Shown here one piece after another: positions 45,157 through 54,328 of a DNA stretch of 64,000 nucleotides. The notes beneath the pieces are model-generated. The model was given only the letters and a program-made list of their open reading frames with translations. It was not told the origin of the DNA and ran no database searches. Every line of letters starts with the position of its first letter. The first letter of the stretch is position 1. This DNA comes from Streptomyces cellulosae (GTDB taxonomy: Bacteria; Actinomycetota; Actinomycetes; Streptomycetales; Streptomycetaceae): assembly GCF_000721105.1 (NCBI RefSeq), contig NZ_JOEV01000005.1, positions 62,001 through 126,000 on the forward strand, given 5' to 3'. The translations under genes were made by a program, and so were the position numbers.

Positions 45157-45179
45157 ACCGTTGACTCCACGTCAACGGT
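45157..45179. promoter_or_regulatory. Perfect inverted repeat upstream of the locus B importer
   Basis: ACCGTTGAC and GTCAACGGT form a perfect 9-base inverted repeat around TCCAC. It lies 276 bases upstream of the binding-protein gene. It may be an operator or a transcript hairpin. Each arm also contains a TTGAC, resembling a -35 box on either strand. Confidence 0.4.
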
Positions 45180-45261
45180 GGCCGACATCTAGCATCTTCG
45201 ATATGACCGATTTCGGAGGCTCTGCTCAGAAGTACTACTTATTTCCATCTGAGGAAACCGG

Positions 45262-45290
45262 TTGACTGAAACTTTCGCGAACGTTAGGTT
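45262..45290 (+). promoter_or_regulatory. lacI promoter of locus B with palindrome in the spacer
   Basis: TTGACT (45262-45267) and TAGGTT (45285-45290) are exactly 17 bases apart, a strong sigma-70-type promoter. The spacer contains AACTTTCGCGAACGTT (45270-45285), whose TTCGCGAA centre is a perfect palindrome, as expected of a LacI-family site. The LacI gene starts about 90 bases downstream. Autoregulation and control of the divergent operon are inferred. Confidence 0.65.
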
Positions 45291-45381
45291 GCGTCGCCAG
45301 AAGGTGTCAAGAGGTCAGAACACGCCATTCTCGACCCGCATCAGCGAACCAGGGCACCACTGACCGGAGAGGGGGAAGCAC

Positions 45382-46431
45382 GTGCCGGAACAACCCGTCC
45401 GGGCCAGGCTCGTGGATGTGGCACACGCGGCCGGGGTCTCCAAGGCCACCGTGTCCAAGGTGCTCAACGGCCGGCAGGACCTGTCCGTGCGGCCGGAGAC
45501 GCGGCGGCGCGTCCACGAGGCCGCCGAGACGCTCGGCTACCGGCCGCACTCCGGGGCCCGGGCGCTGGCCGGCGCCAGCACCCACGCACTGGCCCTGCTG
45601 ATCCCCGCCCTCGGCAACCCCACGTACGTCACCATCGCCCGCGGCGCCTATCAACGCGCCCGTGAGCTGGGCTATCTCTCCCTGCTGGCGGAGGACTTCG
45701 ACGGACAGGAGGCCGACGACTCCTTCAACGACCTGGTGCAGGAGGGCAGGGTCGACGGACTGCTCATCGCCTCCGCCCGACCCGGCCACCCCCTGCTGGA
45801 CACCCTGAGCCGCAGCCCGGTCCCCCACGTCTTCCTCAACCGCTCCGTCGAGGGATCCGGCCGCAACGTCACCATGGACGTCGCCCGCTCCAGCGTGACC
45901 GCGCTCGACCACCTGCACGGCCTCGGTCACCGCGCGGTCGGCCACATCGCGGGTCCTGCCGGCATCACCCCCAGTGAGGTCCGCAAGGAGGCGTTCCTGC
46001 GCCACGCCGAAGCACTGGGGCTGGACGCGGCTCCGGTCGCCTCAGAAGACTTCACCGAGGACGGCGGCGGCTTTGCCGCCCGGGAACTGCTGCGTCCCGC
46101 CCCCGGAAGTGCCCGCCCTCCGGTCACCGCCCTCTACACCAGCTCGCTGGCCCAGGCGATAGGCGCCATGGCCGCGATCAGGGACCTCGGCCTCAGGATC
46201 CCGGAGGACGTCTCCGTGGTCGGCAACGACGACCTGCCCGTCGCCGCGCACCTCCATCCCCCGCTGACCACGGTCGCGATGCCCCTGTACGAGCTGGGGA
46301 CCGCGGCCGTGGACGCCCTGGTGGCCACCATCGAGGGCACGCCCGTGGGAGACGTCGTCGTACCGACCGAGCCGCGGCTGGTGCTGCGCGGCTCCACCGC
46401 CAGACCGGCAGGACCAGGAGGAACGCCATGA
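45382..46431 (+). CDS. LacI-family regulator of locus B
   Basis: A 349-residue LacI/GalR protein. The helix-turn-helix and hinge occupy residues about 8-60 ([20 protein letters not shown], then [11 protein letters not shown]). The periplasmic-binding-type domain follows, with [24 protein letters not shown] and the [20 protein letters not shown] segment. It begins with GTG; AGAGGGGG is upstream. It overlaps the next gene by four bases (ATGA) and is co-transcribed with SDR and galactonate dehydratase. The effector is probably galactose, galactonate or an arabinogalactan fragment. Confidence 0.9.
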   Translation: MPEQPVRARLVDVAHAAGVSKATVSKVLNGRQDLSVRPETRRRVHEAAETLGYRPHSGARALAGASTHALALLIPALGNPTYVTIARGAYQRARELGYLSLLAEDFDGQEADDSFNDLVQEGRVDGLLIASARPGHPLLDTLSRSPVPHVFLNRSVEGSGRNVTMDVARSSVTALDHLHGLGHRAVGHIAGPAGITPSEVRKEAFLRHAEALGLDAAPVASEDFTEDGGGFAARELLRPAPGSARPPVTALYTSSLAQAIGAMAAIRDLGLRIPEDVSVVGNDDLPVAAHLHPPLTTVAMPLYELGTAAVDALVATIEGTPVGDVVVPTEPRLVLRGSTARPAGPGGTP

Positions 46432-47192
46432 CCGTCGCCGCCCCGCCACGCTTCGCCGGCCGTACGGCCCTGCTCACCGCGGCCGGCTCCGGCATCGGGG
46501 CGGCCACCGCCCGCCGGCTGTCGGCGGAGGGAGCGTCCGTCCTCGTCACCGACGTGGACGCCAAGGCCGCCCATCGGGTGGCCGAGGAGATCAGCGACGG
46601 GGGCGGGCGGGCCCAGGACCTGCCCCTCGACGTCACCTCGCCGGATCAGTGGGCCGCGGCCGTCGCCGGGGCAGAGGACTGGACCGGGCGCCTCGACGTG
46701 CTCCACCTCAACGCAGGCCGCAATCTGCCGGGAGCGGCACACGAACTCGACGACTCGGGCTGGCACGACCAGCTGCGGCTCTGCCTCGACTCCGTGTTCT
46801 ACGGTGTCCGGGCCGCGGTGCCCCTTCTCAGGACGGCCAGGGGCGCGGTGGTGATCACCTCGTCCGTGCACGCGGCCGTCGGCTTCAGGGGCTACCCCGC
46901 GTACGCGGCGGCCAAGGGCGGGATCGACGCCCTCGTACGTCAACTGGCCGTCGAGTACGGGGGTCAGATCAGGTTCAACTCCGTCCTGCCCGGAGCGGTG
47001 GTCACCGCCCTGTGGGCCGGGACACCCCCCGAGTACAAGACGCAGACCATCGCACGCACGCCGGTCGGCAGGCTCGGCGCCCCCGAGGACATCGCCGCCG
47101 CCGTGGCCTTCCTCGCCTCCGAGGACGCCTCTTTCGTCACCGGCCAGAATCTGCTCGTGGACGGTGGCCGCAGCATCAGCTCCCAGGAGTAG
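46428..47192 (+). CDS. SDR-family dehydrogenase, possible galactose 1-dehydrogenase
   Basis: A 254-residue classical [18 protein letters not shown] cofactor motif, LNAGRN in place of NNAG, the serine in VITSSVHAA, and YAAAK with Tyr and Lys. Asp after strand 2 (VTDVDA) favours NAD. It is co-transcribed with lacI (ATGA overlap) and precedes galactonate dehydratase. In a De Ley-Doudoroff route the first step is oxidation of D-galactose to galactonolactone, and SDRs do this in some bacteria; that assignment is from context. Oxidation of another sugar or sugar acid is possible. Confidence 0.85.
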   Translation: MTVAAPPRFAGRTALLTAAGSGIGAATARRLSAEGASVLVTDVDAKAAHRVAEEISDGGGRAQDLPLDVTSPDQWAAAVAGAEDWTGRLDVLHLNAGRNLPGAAHELDDSGWHDQLRLCLDSVFYGVRAAVPLLRTARGAVVITSSVHAAVGFRGYPAYAAAKGGIDALVRQLAVEYGGQIRFNSVLPGAVVTALWAGTPPEYKTQTIARTPVGRLGAPEDIAAAVAFLASEDASFVTGQNLLVDGGRSISSQE

Positions 47193-47231
47193 GCCGCCGG
47201 GCGTCGCCCGTCGCGGGCGAGCGGCCGCTGC

Positions 47232-47276
47232 GACCGCTCCGACCGCTCCGACCGCTCCGACCGCTCCGACCGCTCC
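47232..47276. repeat. Five tandem copies of a 9-base unit
   Basis: Five perfect, contiguous copies of GACCGCTCC lie between the SDR gene (ends 47192) and galactonate dehydratase (starts 47478). Copy number of such a short repeat is likely to vary between strains. It lies in the transcribed leader between two co-directional genes. Confidence 0.9.
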
Positions 47277-47477
47277 GAGAACGACCCGACCGCCGCATCC
47301 CGGGCGGACACGTCCCGCCCCGCCCCCCGCACCACACCCCTCCCCCACGCCAACGCTCTCCCGCCCCCCGAGCGGGCGGTTCCCCGTGTTCGCTCCGACC
47401 ACGACGGACTCACCGCCCATCACCGAGCCCTGGCCTCGCACGAGGCCGTACCCGCACAGGACCCGGAGGTCCACCTC

Positions 47478-48623
47478 ATGAAGATCACTGGATACGAGCT
47501 CTTCCTCGTCGAGCCGCGCTGGCTCTTCCTGCGCGTCGACACCGACGAGGGCATCTCCGGCTGGGGCGAGCCCATAGTCGAGGGCAGGGCCCACACCGTC
47601 GCCCGCTGTGTGGAGGAGATGTTCGACTACCTGCTCGGCCAGGACCCGGCCCGGATCGAGGAGCACTGGCAGGTGCTCGCCAAAGGCGGGTTCTACCGCG
47701 GCGGCGTCGTCCTGAACAGTGCCCTGGCCGGCATCGACCAGGCCCTGTGGGACATCGCAGGGAAGACCCACGGCGTCCCGGTCCACCAGCTGCTCGGCGG
47801 CCATGTGCGCGACCGGGTGCGTGTCTACGGCTGGGTCGGCGGCGACACCCCTGAGGCACTGGCCGAGTCGGCGGCCGAGCAGGTGGCCAAGGGCATGACG
47901 GCGGTCAAGCTGAACCCCTGCGGCCAGCTGGAGCCGCTCGCCACGCCCGCCGCGATCGACGCCATCGTGGCCGGGGTGAGCGCGGTCCGCGAGGCCATCG
48001 GGCCGGAGCGCGACCTGGCGCTGGACTTCCACGGCCGGTTCAGCGGGGCGATGTCCCGCCGTGTGCTCCCCTTCCTGGAGCCGCTCCTGCCGCTCTTCGT
48101 CGAAGAGCCCGTGCTTCCGGAGTTCTCCCGGGACCTCGGCGCCGTGGTGCGCTCCACCTCCATCCCCATCGCCACCGGCGAACGGCTGTACTCCCGCTGG
48201 GACTTCCGCTCGGTGCTCTCCGACGGCATCGCCGTGGCCCAGCCCGACATCAGCCACGCCGGCGGAATCTCCGAGACCCGCCGGATCGCCGCGATGGCCG
48301 AGGCGTACGACGTCCTGGTGGCCCCGCACTGCCCGCTCGGGCCCATCGCCCTCGCGGCCAGCCTGCAACTCGACTTCGCGATCCCCAACTTCCTCATCCA
48401 GGAACAGGCGCTGGGCATCGGCTACGGCGACAGCAGCGGCCTGCTGGACTACCTCGCCGACACCACCCCCTTCACGTTCCGCGACGGCTACATCCACCGC
48501 CCGACCGCGCCCGGTCTGGGCATCACCATCGACGAGGACGCGGTCCGGGCCGCCGCCGAACGCGGCCATCGCTGGCGCACCCCGGTCCTGCGCAACGCGG
48601 ACGGCTCACTGGCCCCCTGGTAG
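47478..48623 (+). CDS. dgoD: D-galactonate dehydratase
   Basis: A 381-residue enolase-superfamily enzyme. Metal ligands are D183 (in LDFHGR), E209 (FVEEP) and E235 (TGERL); the acid/base histidines are H185 and H284 (VAPHCPLGP). These match the positions known for E. coli DgoD (D183, E209, E235, H185, H285). The opening [20 protein letters not shown] and GFYRGG also match that family. It dehydrates D-galactonate to 2-keto-3-deoxygalactonate. The 285-base gap from the SDR gene holds a tandem repeat, so it may have its own promoter. It is convergent with GH127. Confidence 0.92.
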   Translation: MKITGYELFLVEPRWLFLRVDTDEGISGWGEPIVEGRAHTVARCVEEMFDYLLGQDPARIEEHWQVLAKGGFYRGGVVLNSALAGIDQALWDIAGKTHGVPVHQLLGGHVRDRVRVYGWVGGDTPEALAESAAEQVAKGMTAVKLNPCGQLEPLATPAAIDAIVAGVSAVREAIGPERDLALDFHGRFSGAMSRRVLPFLEPLLPLFVEEPVLPEFSRDLGAVVRSTSIPIATGERLYSRWDFRSVLSDGIAVAQPDISHAGGISETRRIAAMAEAYDVLVAPHCPLGPIALAASLQLDFAIPNFLIQEQALGIGYGDSSGLLDYLADTTPFTFRDGYIHRPTAPGLGITIDEDAVRAAAERGHRWRTPVLRNADGSLAPW

Positions 48624-48654
48624 CCCAGGAGCAGGTCCCGGCCGCACGGCCGCG

Positions 48655-50718
48655 TCACGCCCTCCGGTGGTCGGTCGTCGTCGGCGAGTACGGGCGGTGG
48701 TCCGAAGAGCGCGTGCTTCCTCTCGTGAGGGTGCCGTCCTCGCGGTCCGCGCACGGCTGCTTTCCTGTGGGGGTGCTGTCCGGCGGGGTGACACGGTGCG
48801 GTTCCACGACCGGCAGCCACACCCGCATCGTCGAAGGCCCGCGGTTCGCCCAGGCGTGGTAAGGGACCAGGGTGATCTCCGTGCGGTCGGCGGACGGCTC
48901 GGCGGCGGTCGTGTCGAGCGGCCGGTACGGCCAGGTCCGGTCGCTCTGTCCCTCGTACGCGGTGATCTGCCCGGCGGTGACCACCGTGCCGTCCGTCCCG
49001 TCCTGCGGCGGTGCTGTCGGGTCCACCCGGATCACGTCGACGTCGTGTCCGTCCGGTAGGTCCACGGACTCGGCGCAATACACCAGCGGCCCGCGTTGGA
49101 CGGCCACCGTGCCTCGGACGGCGTCGACGCGCGGGTCGGCCCGGATCCAGCGCGGCCGTATGGGCAGTTCGAGCCGGATCTCGTCACCGGGCCGGAAACC
49201 GCGCGTCACCTCGGTCACGCCCGGGGGCACGGTACGGCGGGTCCCGTCCGGGTCGACCAGCCATGCCGTGGCGCCCGCCGTCCACGCGGGGACGCGCAGC
49301 GACACGGTCCACGGGCGGTCCGGCGACGACCGGTCGATGCGCACGGTCACGTTTCCGCCGTTCGGATAGTCCGTGCGGACCCGCAGCGCGACGCCGTGGC
49401 CGCCTTGGAGCGAGGTGGCGATCTCCGCGTCGGCGTACTGGTGCAGCTGCACGCCGTGGTCGTCGGCCGTCGCGAGGTACGCGGGCAGTTGGGCCAGCGT
49501 CCGCGCCACATTGGTCGGGCAGCAGGACACCGCGAACCAGGGCGAGCGCAGGCTGGACTCGGCGCGCGGGCTCACGGCGTCCACGGCGGGCACGGCGCCC
49601 CGGTGGCGTCGGTGCAGGGTGTTGGCGTAGAAGAAGGCCCGGCCGTCCTCGGTCGGGGACGTCGCGACGACGTTGAACAGGGTCCGCTCGGCGAGGTCGG
49701 CGTAGCGCGGTTCGCCGGTGGCCAGCAGGAGCCGCCAGCTGAGCATGACGGAGGCGACGCCGGCGCAGGTCTCCGAGTAGGCGCGGTCCGGCGGGAGGAC
49801 GAAGTCGTCGCCGAAGGACTCGTCCCGGTGGTGGGAGCCCATGCCGCCGGTCAGATAGGTCCGTCGGGCGACCGTGGCCTCCCACTGCCGTACGACCGCG
49901 TCGAGCAGGTCGTCGTCCCCGGTCTCCACGGCCACGTCGACGGCGCCGGCCGCGAGGTACAGGGCGCGGACGGCGTGGCCGCGCAGCACGGTGGCCCGTC
50001 GTACGGGCAGGTCGTCCTGGTGGTAGACGCGGCCGAACTCGCCCTCGGCGAGCGTGCCGTGGCCGCGGCGGTCGATGAAGAGCGCGGCCTGGTCGAGGTA
50101 GCGCTGTTCCCCCGTCAGCCTGGCCAGCTCGACCAGGGCCGTCTCGATCTCGGGGTGGCCGCAGACGCCCTCGATGCCGCCCGTCCCGAAGGTGGCGCAG
50201 ACGTGGTCGGCCGCCCGTCGGGCGATCTTCGTCAGCTCGCCCTCGCCCCGGGCCCGGGCCTGGGCCACGCCCGCCTGGATCAAGTGGCCGTGACAGTAGA
50301 GCTCGTGGCCCCATTCGAGGTCGCTGTAGCGGGGCGGCTGTCCGGGGTGGCCGAAGGCGGTGTTGAGGTAGCCGTCCGGTTCCTGGGCCGGCGCGACGGC
50401 CTCGGTGAGGGCGGCGATGTCCGGGTCGGGCGTGCCCGTGGGGCCGGCCTGCCAGGCCATGGCTTCGAGGAGTTTGTAGACCTCGGAGTCGGCGAACTCC
50501 CGGCCGCGCCGGTCCCGGTGGGCGCGGCCCTGCGCGGCGGCCAGGAAATTGCCGGTCCAGCCGAGGCGTTCCATCCAGTCGCGGCAGTGGCCGAGGGTGG
50601 CGCTCTCGTTGGTGTGCCGGCGGCGGGCCCAGAACCCCCCGGTGATCCTGACCTCGTCGAGGCCGAGCGGTCGCAGCCTGCCGCGGGTCGGTGCCACCGG
50701 CAGGACGAGTGACCCCAC
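48655..50718 (-). CDS. GH127 beta-L-arabinofuranosidase
   Basis: A 687-residue cytoplasmic enzyme. The zinc-cysteine site of GH127 is complete: E and C in YSETCAG (E316, C318) and the cysteine pair in CCPTNVAR (C399, C400), the first being the expected nucleophile. An (alpha/alpha)6 barrel is followed by beta domains. GTG 50718 is chosen because AAGGAG lies 6 bases upstream. The last 45 or so residues (after WLPVVEP) are Ser/Thr/Arg/Asp-rich and look unlike the family, so the original stop may have been lost. It follows the locus C permeases and should act on imported beta-L-arabinofuranosides. Confidence 0.9.
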   Translation of the reverse strand: MGSLVLPVAPTRGRLRPLGLDEVRITGGFWARRRHTNESATLGHCRDWMERLGWTGNFLAAAQGRAHRDRRGREFADSEVYKLLEAMAWQAGPTGTPDPDIAALTEAVAPAQEPDGYLNTAFGHPGQPPRYSDLEWGHELYCHGHLIQAGVAQARARGEGELTKIARRAADHVCATFGTGGIEGVCGHPEIETALVELARLTGEQRYLDQAALFIDRRGHGTLAEGEFGRVYHQDDLPVRRATVLRGHAVRALYLAAGAVDVAVETGDDDLLDAVVRQWEATVARRTYLTGGMGSHHRDESFGDDFVLPPDRAYSETCAGVASVMLSWRLLLATGEPRYADLAERTLFNVVATSPTEDGRAFFYANTLHRRHRGAVPAVDAVSPRAESSLRSPWFAVSCCPTNVARTLAQLPAYLATADDHGVQLHQYADAEIATSLQGGHGVALRVRTDYPNGGNVTVRIDRSSPDRPWTVSLRVPAWTAGATAWLVDPDGTRRTVPPGVTEVTRGFRPGDEIRLELPIRPRWIRADPRVDAVRGTVAVQRGPLVYCAESVDLPDGHDVDVIRVDPTAPPQDGTDGTVVTAGQITAYEGQSDRTWPYRPLDTTAAEPSADRTEITLVPYHAWANRGPSTMRVWLPVVEPHRVTPPDSTPTGKQPCADREDGTLTRGSTRSSDHRPYSPTTTDHRRA

Positions 50719-50775
50719 TGTGTTCTCCTTCACCACTTCATGCCTTCGGTTCGTCCCTTCGGTTGTCCGGCCAGA

Positions 50776-50811
50776 TCGTCCGGTCGAGTCGTCCGGTCAA
50801 GTCGTCCGGTC
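50776..50811. repeat. Three copies of a 13-base repeat
   Basis: TCGTCCGGTC recurs at 50776, 50789 and 50802 with a 13-base period (unit TCGTCCGGTCAAG with small changes). It lies between the GH127 gene and the MalG-type permease of the same operon. A related 13-base repeat, TCGACCGGTCAGT, occurs at 55696-55747. Confidence 0.8.
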
Positions 50812-50845
50812 AGTCGTGCGCGCGTCGGCCGTCACCCATCGGCCA

Positions 50846-51667
50846 TCAGCCCTTGAGCGCACCGGACATGAAGCCCCGTACGTAGTGCCGTTGCAGCAGC
50901 AGGAACAGGACGAGACAGGGCACGGCGAGGACCACCACGCCCGCCTCGGTGGCGCCGTAGTCGACGGCGCCCATGCTCTGCTGCCGCAGATTCGCGACGG
51001 CCAGTGGCAGTGGCGCCTTCTCGTTGTCGGAGATGAGGATCAGCGGTGCGATGAAGTCGTTCCAGGCCGCGAGGAACGCGAAGAGACCGACGGTGATCAG
51101 TCCCGGTCGTACCGCCGGGAGGAGGACCCGCCGCAGTGCGCCCGCCGTGCCGCAGCCGTCGACCAGCGCCGACTCCTCCAGTTCGCGCGGGACCGCCTCG
51201 AAGGAGATCCGCATCATGAAGGTGGCGAACGGCAGTTGGAACATGGCCAGGACCAGGCTCAGTCCGATCAGCGAGTTCTGCAGGTGGAGTCTGCCGAGCA
51301 GTACGTAGAGAGGGATGAGGAGGGTGGCGTACGGGACCATGAGGATGGCCAGGGTGAGCAGGAACAGCAGGTTCTTGCCGGGGAAGTCGAAGCGGGCGAA
51401 GGCGTAACCGCCCAGCAGTGACACTCCGAGGGTCAGGACGACGGTCAGCGCGGAGACGACGGTGCTGTTGAGGAGGTACCGCCACAGGCCCGCGTCGTAG
51501 TCGAGCAGTGTGCGGTAGTTGCCGAACCCGTAGCCGGATTCCTGTGCGGTGCCCGGCTGTCCGCTGACGGAGGCCCAGGCGTTCCACAGCAGCGGAAAGA
51601 GGAAGATGACGGCCAGGCCGCCGGCGACGACGAAGTAGGGCGTCCGGCCGAGGGTGCGGGTCAGCAC
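50846..51667 (-). CDS. CUT1 sugar ABC importer of locus C, second permease (MalG type)
   Basis: A 273-residue permease with six membrane segments and the EAA loop ELEESALVDGCGTAGALRRV. Ends in VRGFMSGALKG, as usual for the family. It follows the partner permease after 28 bases and precedes GH127 after 127 bases that contain the 13-base repeats. Presumably imports L-arabinofuranose-containing oligosaccharides together with the 51696 and 52730 products. Confidence 0.9.
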   Translation of the reverse strand: MLTRTLGRTPYFVVAGGLAVIFLFPLLWNAWASVSGQPGTAQESGYGFGNYRTLLDYDAGLWRYLLNSTVVSALTVVLTLGVSLLGGYAFARFDFPGKNLLFLLTLAILMVPYATLLIPLYVLLGRLHLQNSLIGLSLVLAMFQLPFATFMMRISFEAVPRELEESALVDGCGTAGALRRVLLPAVRPGLITVGLFAFLAAWNDFIAPLILISDNEKAPLPLAVANLRQQSMGAVDYGATEAGVVVLAVPCLVLFLLLQRHYVRGFMSGALKG

Positions 51668-51695
51668 CGTGATGTCCCTTCTCTCGAGGTACGCC

Positions 51696-52658
51696 TCATG
51701 ACTCGTCGGCGCGGCGCAGACCGCGGAACTGAAGGGCGTTGAAAAGGAGCAGCACGGCCAGCACGATGACCGACAGGGCGGCCGCGGTGCCGAGGTCCAT
51801 CCGCTGGAAGGCCTCGCGGTAGATCAACTGGACGACCGTGACGGTGCTGTTGTCCGGTCCGCCCTTGGTGAGGATGAAGAACTGGTCGAAGGCGAGCAGC
51901 GACCCGGTCACACTCAGCAGCAGCGTCAGGGCGAGCGACGGCCGCAACAGCGGCAGCGTGATGGAGCGGAAGATCTGGCCGCGGCTCGCGCCGTCCATGC
52001 GGGCGGCCTCGAACACGTCCTGGGGGATGCGCTGGAGGCCCACGAGGAGGATCAGCATGTAGAAGCCGGCGAACTTCCAGACGATGAGGAAGACCGTCGA
52101 CAGCAGGGCGGAGGTCGGTGTGCCGAGGAAGGACACCGGGTCGTCAACGAGGCCGAGTTCTTCGAGGATGCCGCTGAGCGGGCCGGTGCTGGGGCTGTAC
52201 AGGCCCCAGAACAGCAGGGACGCGGAGGCCAGTCCCAGGGCGCCGGGCAGGAAGTAGACCGTACGGAAGAAGCCCGTCCCGGGCCGGGACTCCTGCACCA
52301 GCAGGGCGAGGCCGAGGGCGAGGCCGAGGAGTACGACCGTGACGATCACGGTGTAGAGGAGGGTGAAGCGGACCGCGGGCCAGAAGAGGGTGCCGTCGGT
52401 CGCGTCGGCGTAGTTCTCGGGGGCGTTGAGGCCCCGGTCGCCCGCGAGGAGCGGCCAGTCGCTGAGCGACATCTGCCCGACGAGCAGCAGCGGCAGCAGG
52501 AAGAAGACCGCGACGAACACGGCCGTGGGGGCCGCATAGGCAAGGCCCTTCGCCTTCCGGGACCGCCATCGGGGCGGAGTGGCGCGGGACGGACGGGCCC
52601 GGCGTTCCGGCCGGGTCCTGGGTTCGGCCGCCGCTGGGTCGGCTGCCTTCACCTGCAT
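51696..52658 (-). CDS. CUT1 sugar ABC importer of locus C, first permease (MalF type)
   Basis: A 320-residue permease. A basic N-terminal tail of about 35 residues precedes the first membrane segment (AAPTAVFVAVFFLLPLLLVG); the EAA loop is DVFEAARMDGASRGQIFRSI. It lies 71 bases after the binding-protein gene. Like the other two CUT1 systems in the window, it has no dedicated ATPase gene. Confidence 0.9.
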   Translation of the reverse strand: MQVKAADPAAAEPRTRPERRARPSRATPPRWRSRKAKGLAYAAPTAVFVAVFFLLPLLLVGQMSLSDWPLLAGDRGLNAPENYADATDGTLFWPAVRFTLLYTVIVTVVLLGLALGLALLVQESRPGTGFFRTVYFLPGALGLASASLLFWGLYSPSTGPLSGILEELGLVDDPVSFLGTPTSALLSTVFLIVWKFAGFYMLILLVGLQRIPQDVFEAARMDGASRGQIFRSITLPLLRPSLALTLLLSVTGSLLAFDQFFILTKGGPDNSTVTVVQLIYREAFQRMDLGTAAALSVIVLAVLLLFNALQFRGLRRADES

Positions 52659-52729
52659 GGCTCTCCTCTGCCGTGGGACGTGGGAAGGGTCTGCCGGAGC
52701 CGGGTGGGGTCCAGTCGGAGCCGATGGGG

Positions 52730-54046
52730 TTAGTCGGAAAGTGAGGCGCTGACCGCTTCGTTGTCCTTGTCGACGGACGACCCGTCGCCGAAGACGGCGT
52801 CGCGCATCAGCTTCAGCCAGGGCCCGTTGGGGTCGTTGAAGGTCTGGCCGAACTTCAGCGCGTACGGGGTACGGCCGTCGGCCACGAGTTCGTTGATCGT
52901 CACCAGCCGCGGGTCCGCCTTGGAGTACTTGTTGGACGCGAGGTCGGTGCGCGCCACCACGTCCTTGTGCGCGGCGACCACCTCGACCTGTGCTTTGTCG
53001 CCCAGAGACCAGGCGAGGAAGTTCCAGGCCTGGTCGGCCGACTTGCTGGTGGCGGAGATGCCGAGGGCGTCACCGCCGACGAAGGTGGACCTGCCACCGT
53101 CAGGTCCGGGGATGGGGGCGACGCCGAGGTCGAGGTTCCTGGGCATCAGCCCCAGGGTCGTCGACGGCATCGGCATGACGCCGACCTTCCCCTTCGGGAA
53201 GACCCCGGTCCAGGTCGTGCCTGTCTCCTCGCGTGCGCCGGGGGCCACGATGTCGTCCTGCACCCACCCGCGGTAGGTGTCGTAGACCTTCTTCGCGGTG
53301 CCGGAGGAGAGCTCTGCCTCGGTTCCGTCCGTGTTCAGCACATCGTCGCCCGCGGCCCAGATCGACGGCCACCAGGTGAAGACGCCGCAGCCACCGCAGT
53401 TGCCGCCGAAGAAGGTCCCGTCGACGCCCCCACCCAGCGCGTCCACGGCCCGTGCCTGCCGGTCCCACTCGCTCAGACTGGTGGGAGGCTTGTCGGGGTC
53501 GAGTTCGGCCTTGCGGTAGAGGTCCTTGTTGTAGAAGAGCACCGACAGGTCGAGGGTGTGCGGTACGACGTACTTTTTGTCCTCGTACGTGCCGGCCTTG
53601 ATGTGCGACTGGGCGAGGTTCTTGGCGAAGGGCAGGGCGTCGATACGTTCGGTGAGGTCGGCGAACAGTCCGTTGGAGGTGTAGTTCGGGACGAACACCA
53701 CGTCGGAGGCGAACAGGTCGGGCAGGTCCTTGGACCCGGCGGCCGCTCCGACCTTGGCCTGGTAGTCGTCGGTGGGGACGACGGTCAGCTCGACCTTGTT
53801 CTTGTGGCTCGCGTTGTACGCCTTGACCAGCGCCTCGCTCTGCGGCCGGGTCGCCGCACGCGTCCACATCGTCAGCGTCGCACCGTCGTCGACGCCGTCG
53901 GCGTCCGCCGTCCCGCTTCCTCCCCCACCTCCCGAGCCGCCTCCTCCCGACCCGCAGGCCGTGGCCAGACTCGCCGAGGCGAGCAGGGCGACGGCGCCGG
54001 TGACGAGACGGCGTACGCGTCCATGTGATCCGACCGTGCTCCCCAT
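52730..54046 (-). CDS. CUT1 importer of locus C, substrate-binding lipoprotein
   Basis: A 438-residue SBP_bac_1-type protein with lipobox LATAC (C31) and a long glycine/serine linker right after it. The binding domain includes ATLTMWTRAATRPQSEALVK, DLPDLFASDVVFVPNY and CGGCGVFTWWPSIWAAGDD, where two close cysteines may form a disulphide. ATG 54046 has GGGGAG 5 bases upstream. It is the first gene of the locus C import operon, transcribed from the promoter at 54149-54193 that carries the shared GAAAACCTTTT operator. Confidence 0.9.
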   Translation of the reverse strand: MGSTVGSHGRVRRLVTGAVALLASASLATACGSGGGGSGGGGGSGTADADGVDDGATLTMWTRAATRPQSEALVKAYNASHKNKVELTVVPTDDYQAKVGAAAGSKDLPDLFASDVVFVPNYTSNGLFADLTERIDALPFAKNLAQSHIKAGTYEDKKYVVPHTLDLSVLFYNKDLYRKAELDPDKPPTSLSEWDRQARAVDALGGGVDGTFFGGNCGGCGVFTWWPSIWAAGDDVLNTDGTEAELSSGTAKKVYDTYRGWVQDDIVAPGAREETGTTWTGVFPKGKVGVMPMPSTTLGLMPRNLDLGVAPIPGPDGGRSTFVGGDALGISATSKSADQAWNFLAWSLGDKAQVEVVAAHKDVVARTDLASNKYSKADPRLVTINELVADGRTPYALKFGQTFNDPNGPWLKLMRDAVFGDGSSVDKDNEAVSASLSD

Positions 54047-54148
54047 GTTCGCTCCCCCTCTTGGCGCGGCAGGCCGTGCCCGGCCGGCCGTCGGGACGAT
54101 GGATGCCGATGGCTGTGGTGGCGCTGGACCGTGCGAGGGAAATGAACC

Positions 54149-54193
54149 GAAAAGGTTTTCTGGAACGCTAGAACTCGACCTGGTAGTCGTCAA
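54149..54193 (-). promoter_or_regulatory. Promoter and LacI-type operator of the locus C import operon
   Basis: On the minus strand TTGACG (-35, plus 54188-54193) and TAGCGT (-10, plus 54165-54170) are exactly 17 bases apart. Four bases after the -10 comes the inverted repeat GAAAACCTTTTC (plus 54149-54160), over the transcription start. The same core in the same place is found at 55427-55440. This strongly suggests one repressor for both promoters. Confidence 0.75.
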
Positions 54194-54249
54194 TCCCTTG
54201 TGCCGAGAGAGTGTTGCCGTATCGCCGCAAGGCAGGGCGGATCCGCCCC

Positions 54250-54261
54250 CGAAACGTTTCG
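54250..54261. promoter_or_regulatory. Palindrome upstream of the locus C lacI gene
   Basis: CGAAACGTTTCG is a perfect 12-base palindrome with the CG centre usual for LacI/GalR sites. It lies 68 bases before the lacI start, next to a TACTGT -10-like box (54264-54269). It may serve autoregulation or a more global LacI-type regulator; the sequence differs from the GAAAACCTTTT sites. Confidence 0.55.
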
Positions 54262-54328
54262 CGTACTGTTTTACGCCCGACGTGTCGGCCTCGACAGTCT
54301 CGGCACGCGACACGCGACAGGAGCACCC

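Larger units (their letters stand above)
44882..45381. other. Divergent control region of locus B
   Basis: Five hundred bases without a gene. It holds a perfect 9-base inverted repeat (45157-45179) on the binding-protein side and the lacI promoter with an embedded palindrome (45262-45290); both are listed separately. The remainder shows nothing clear. Confidence 0.5.

Noticed and set aside
47232..47276. CRISPR array
   Set aside because: Units of 9 bases are contiguous with no spacers; no cas gene is nearby.
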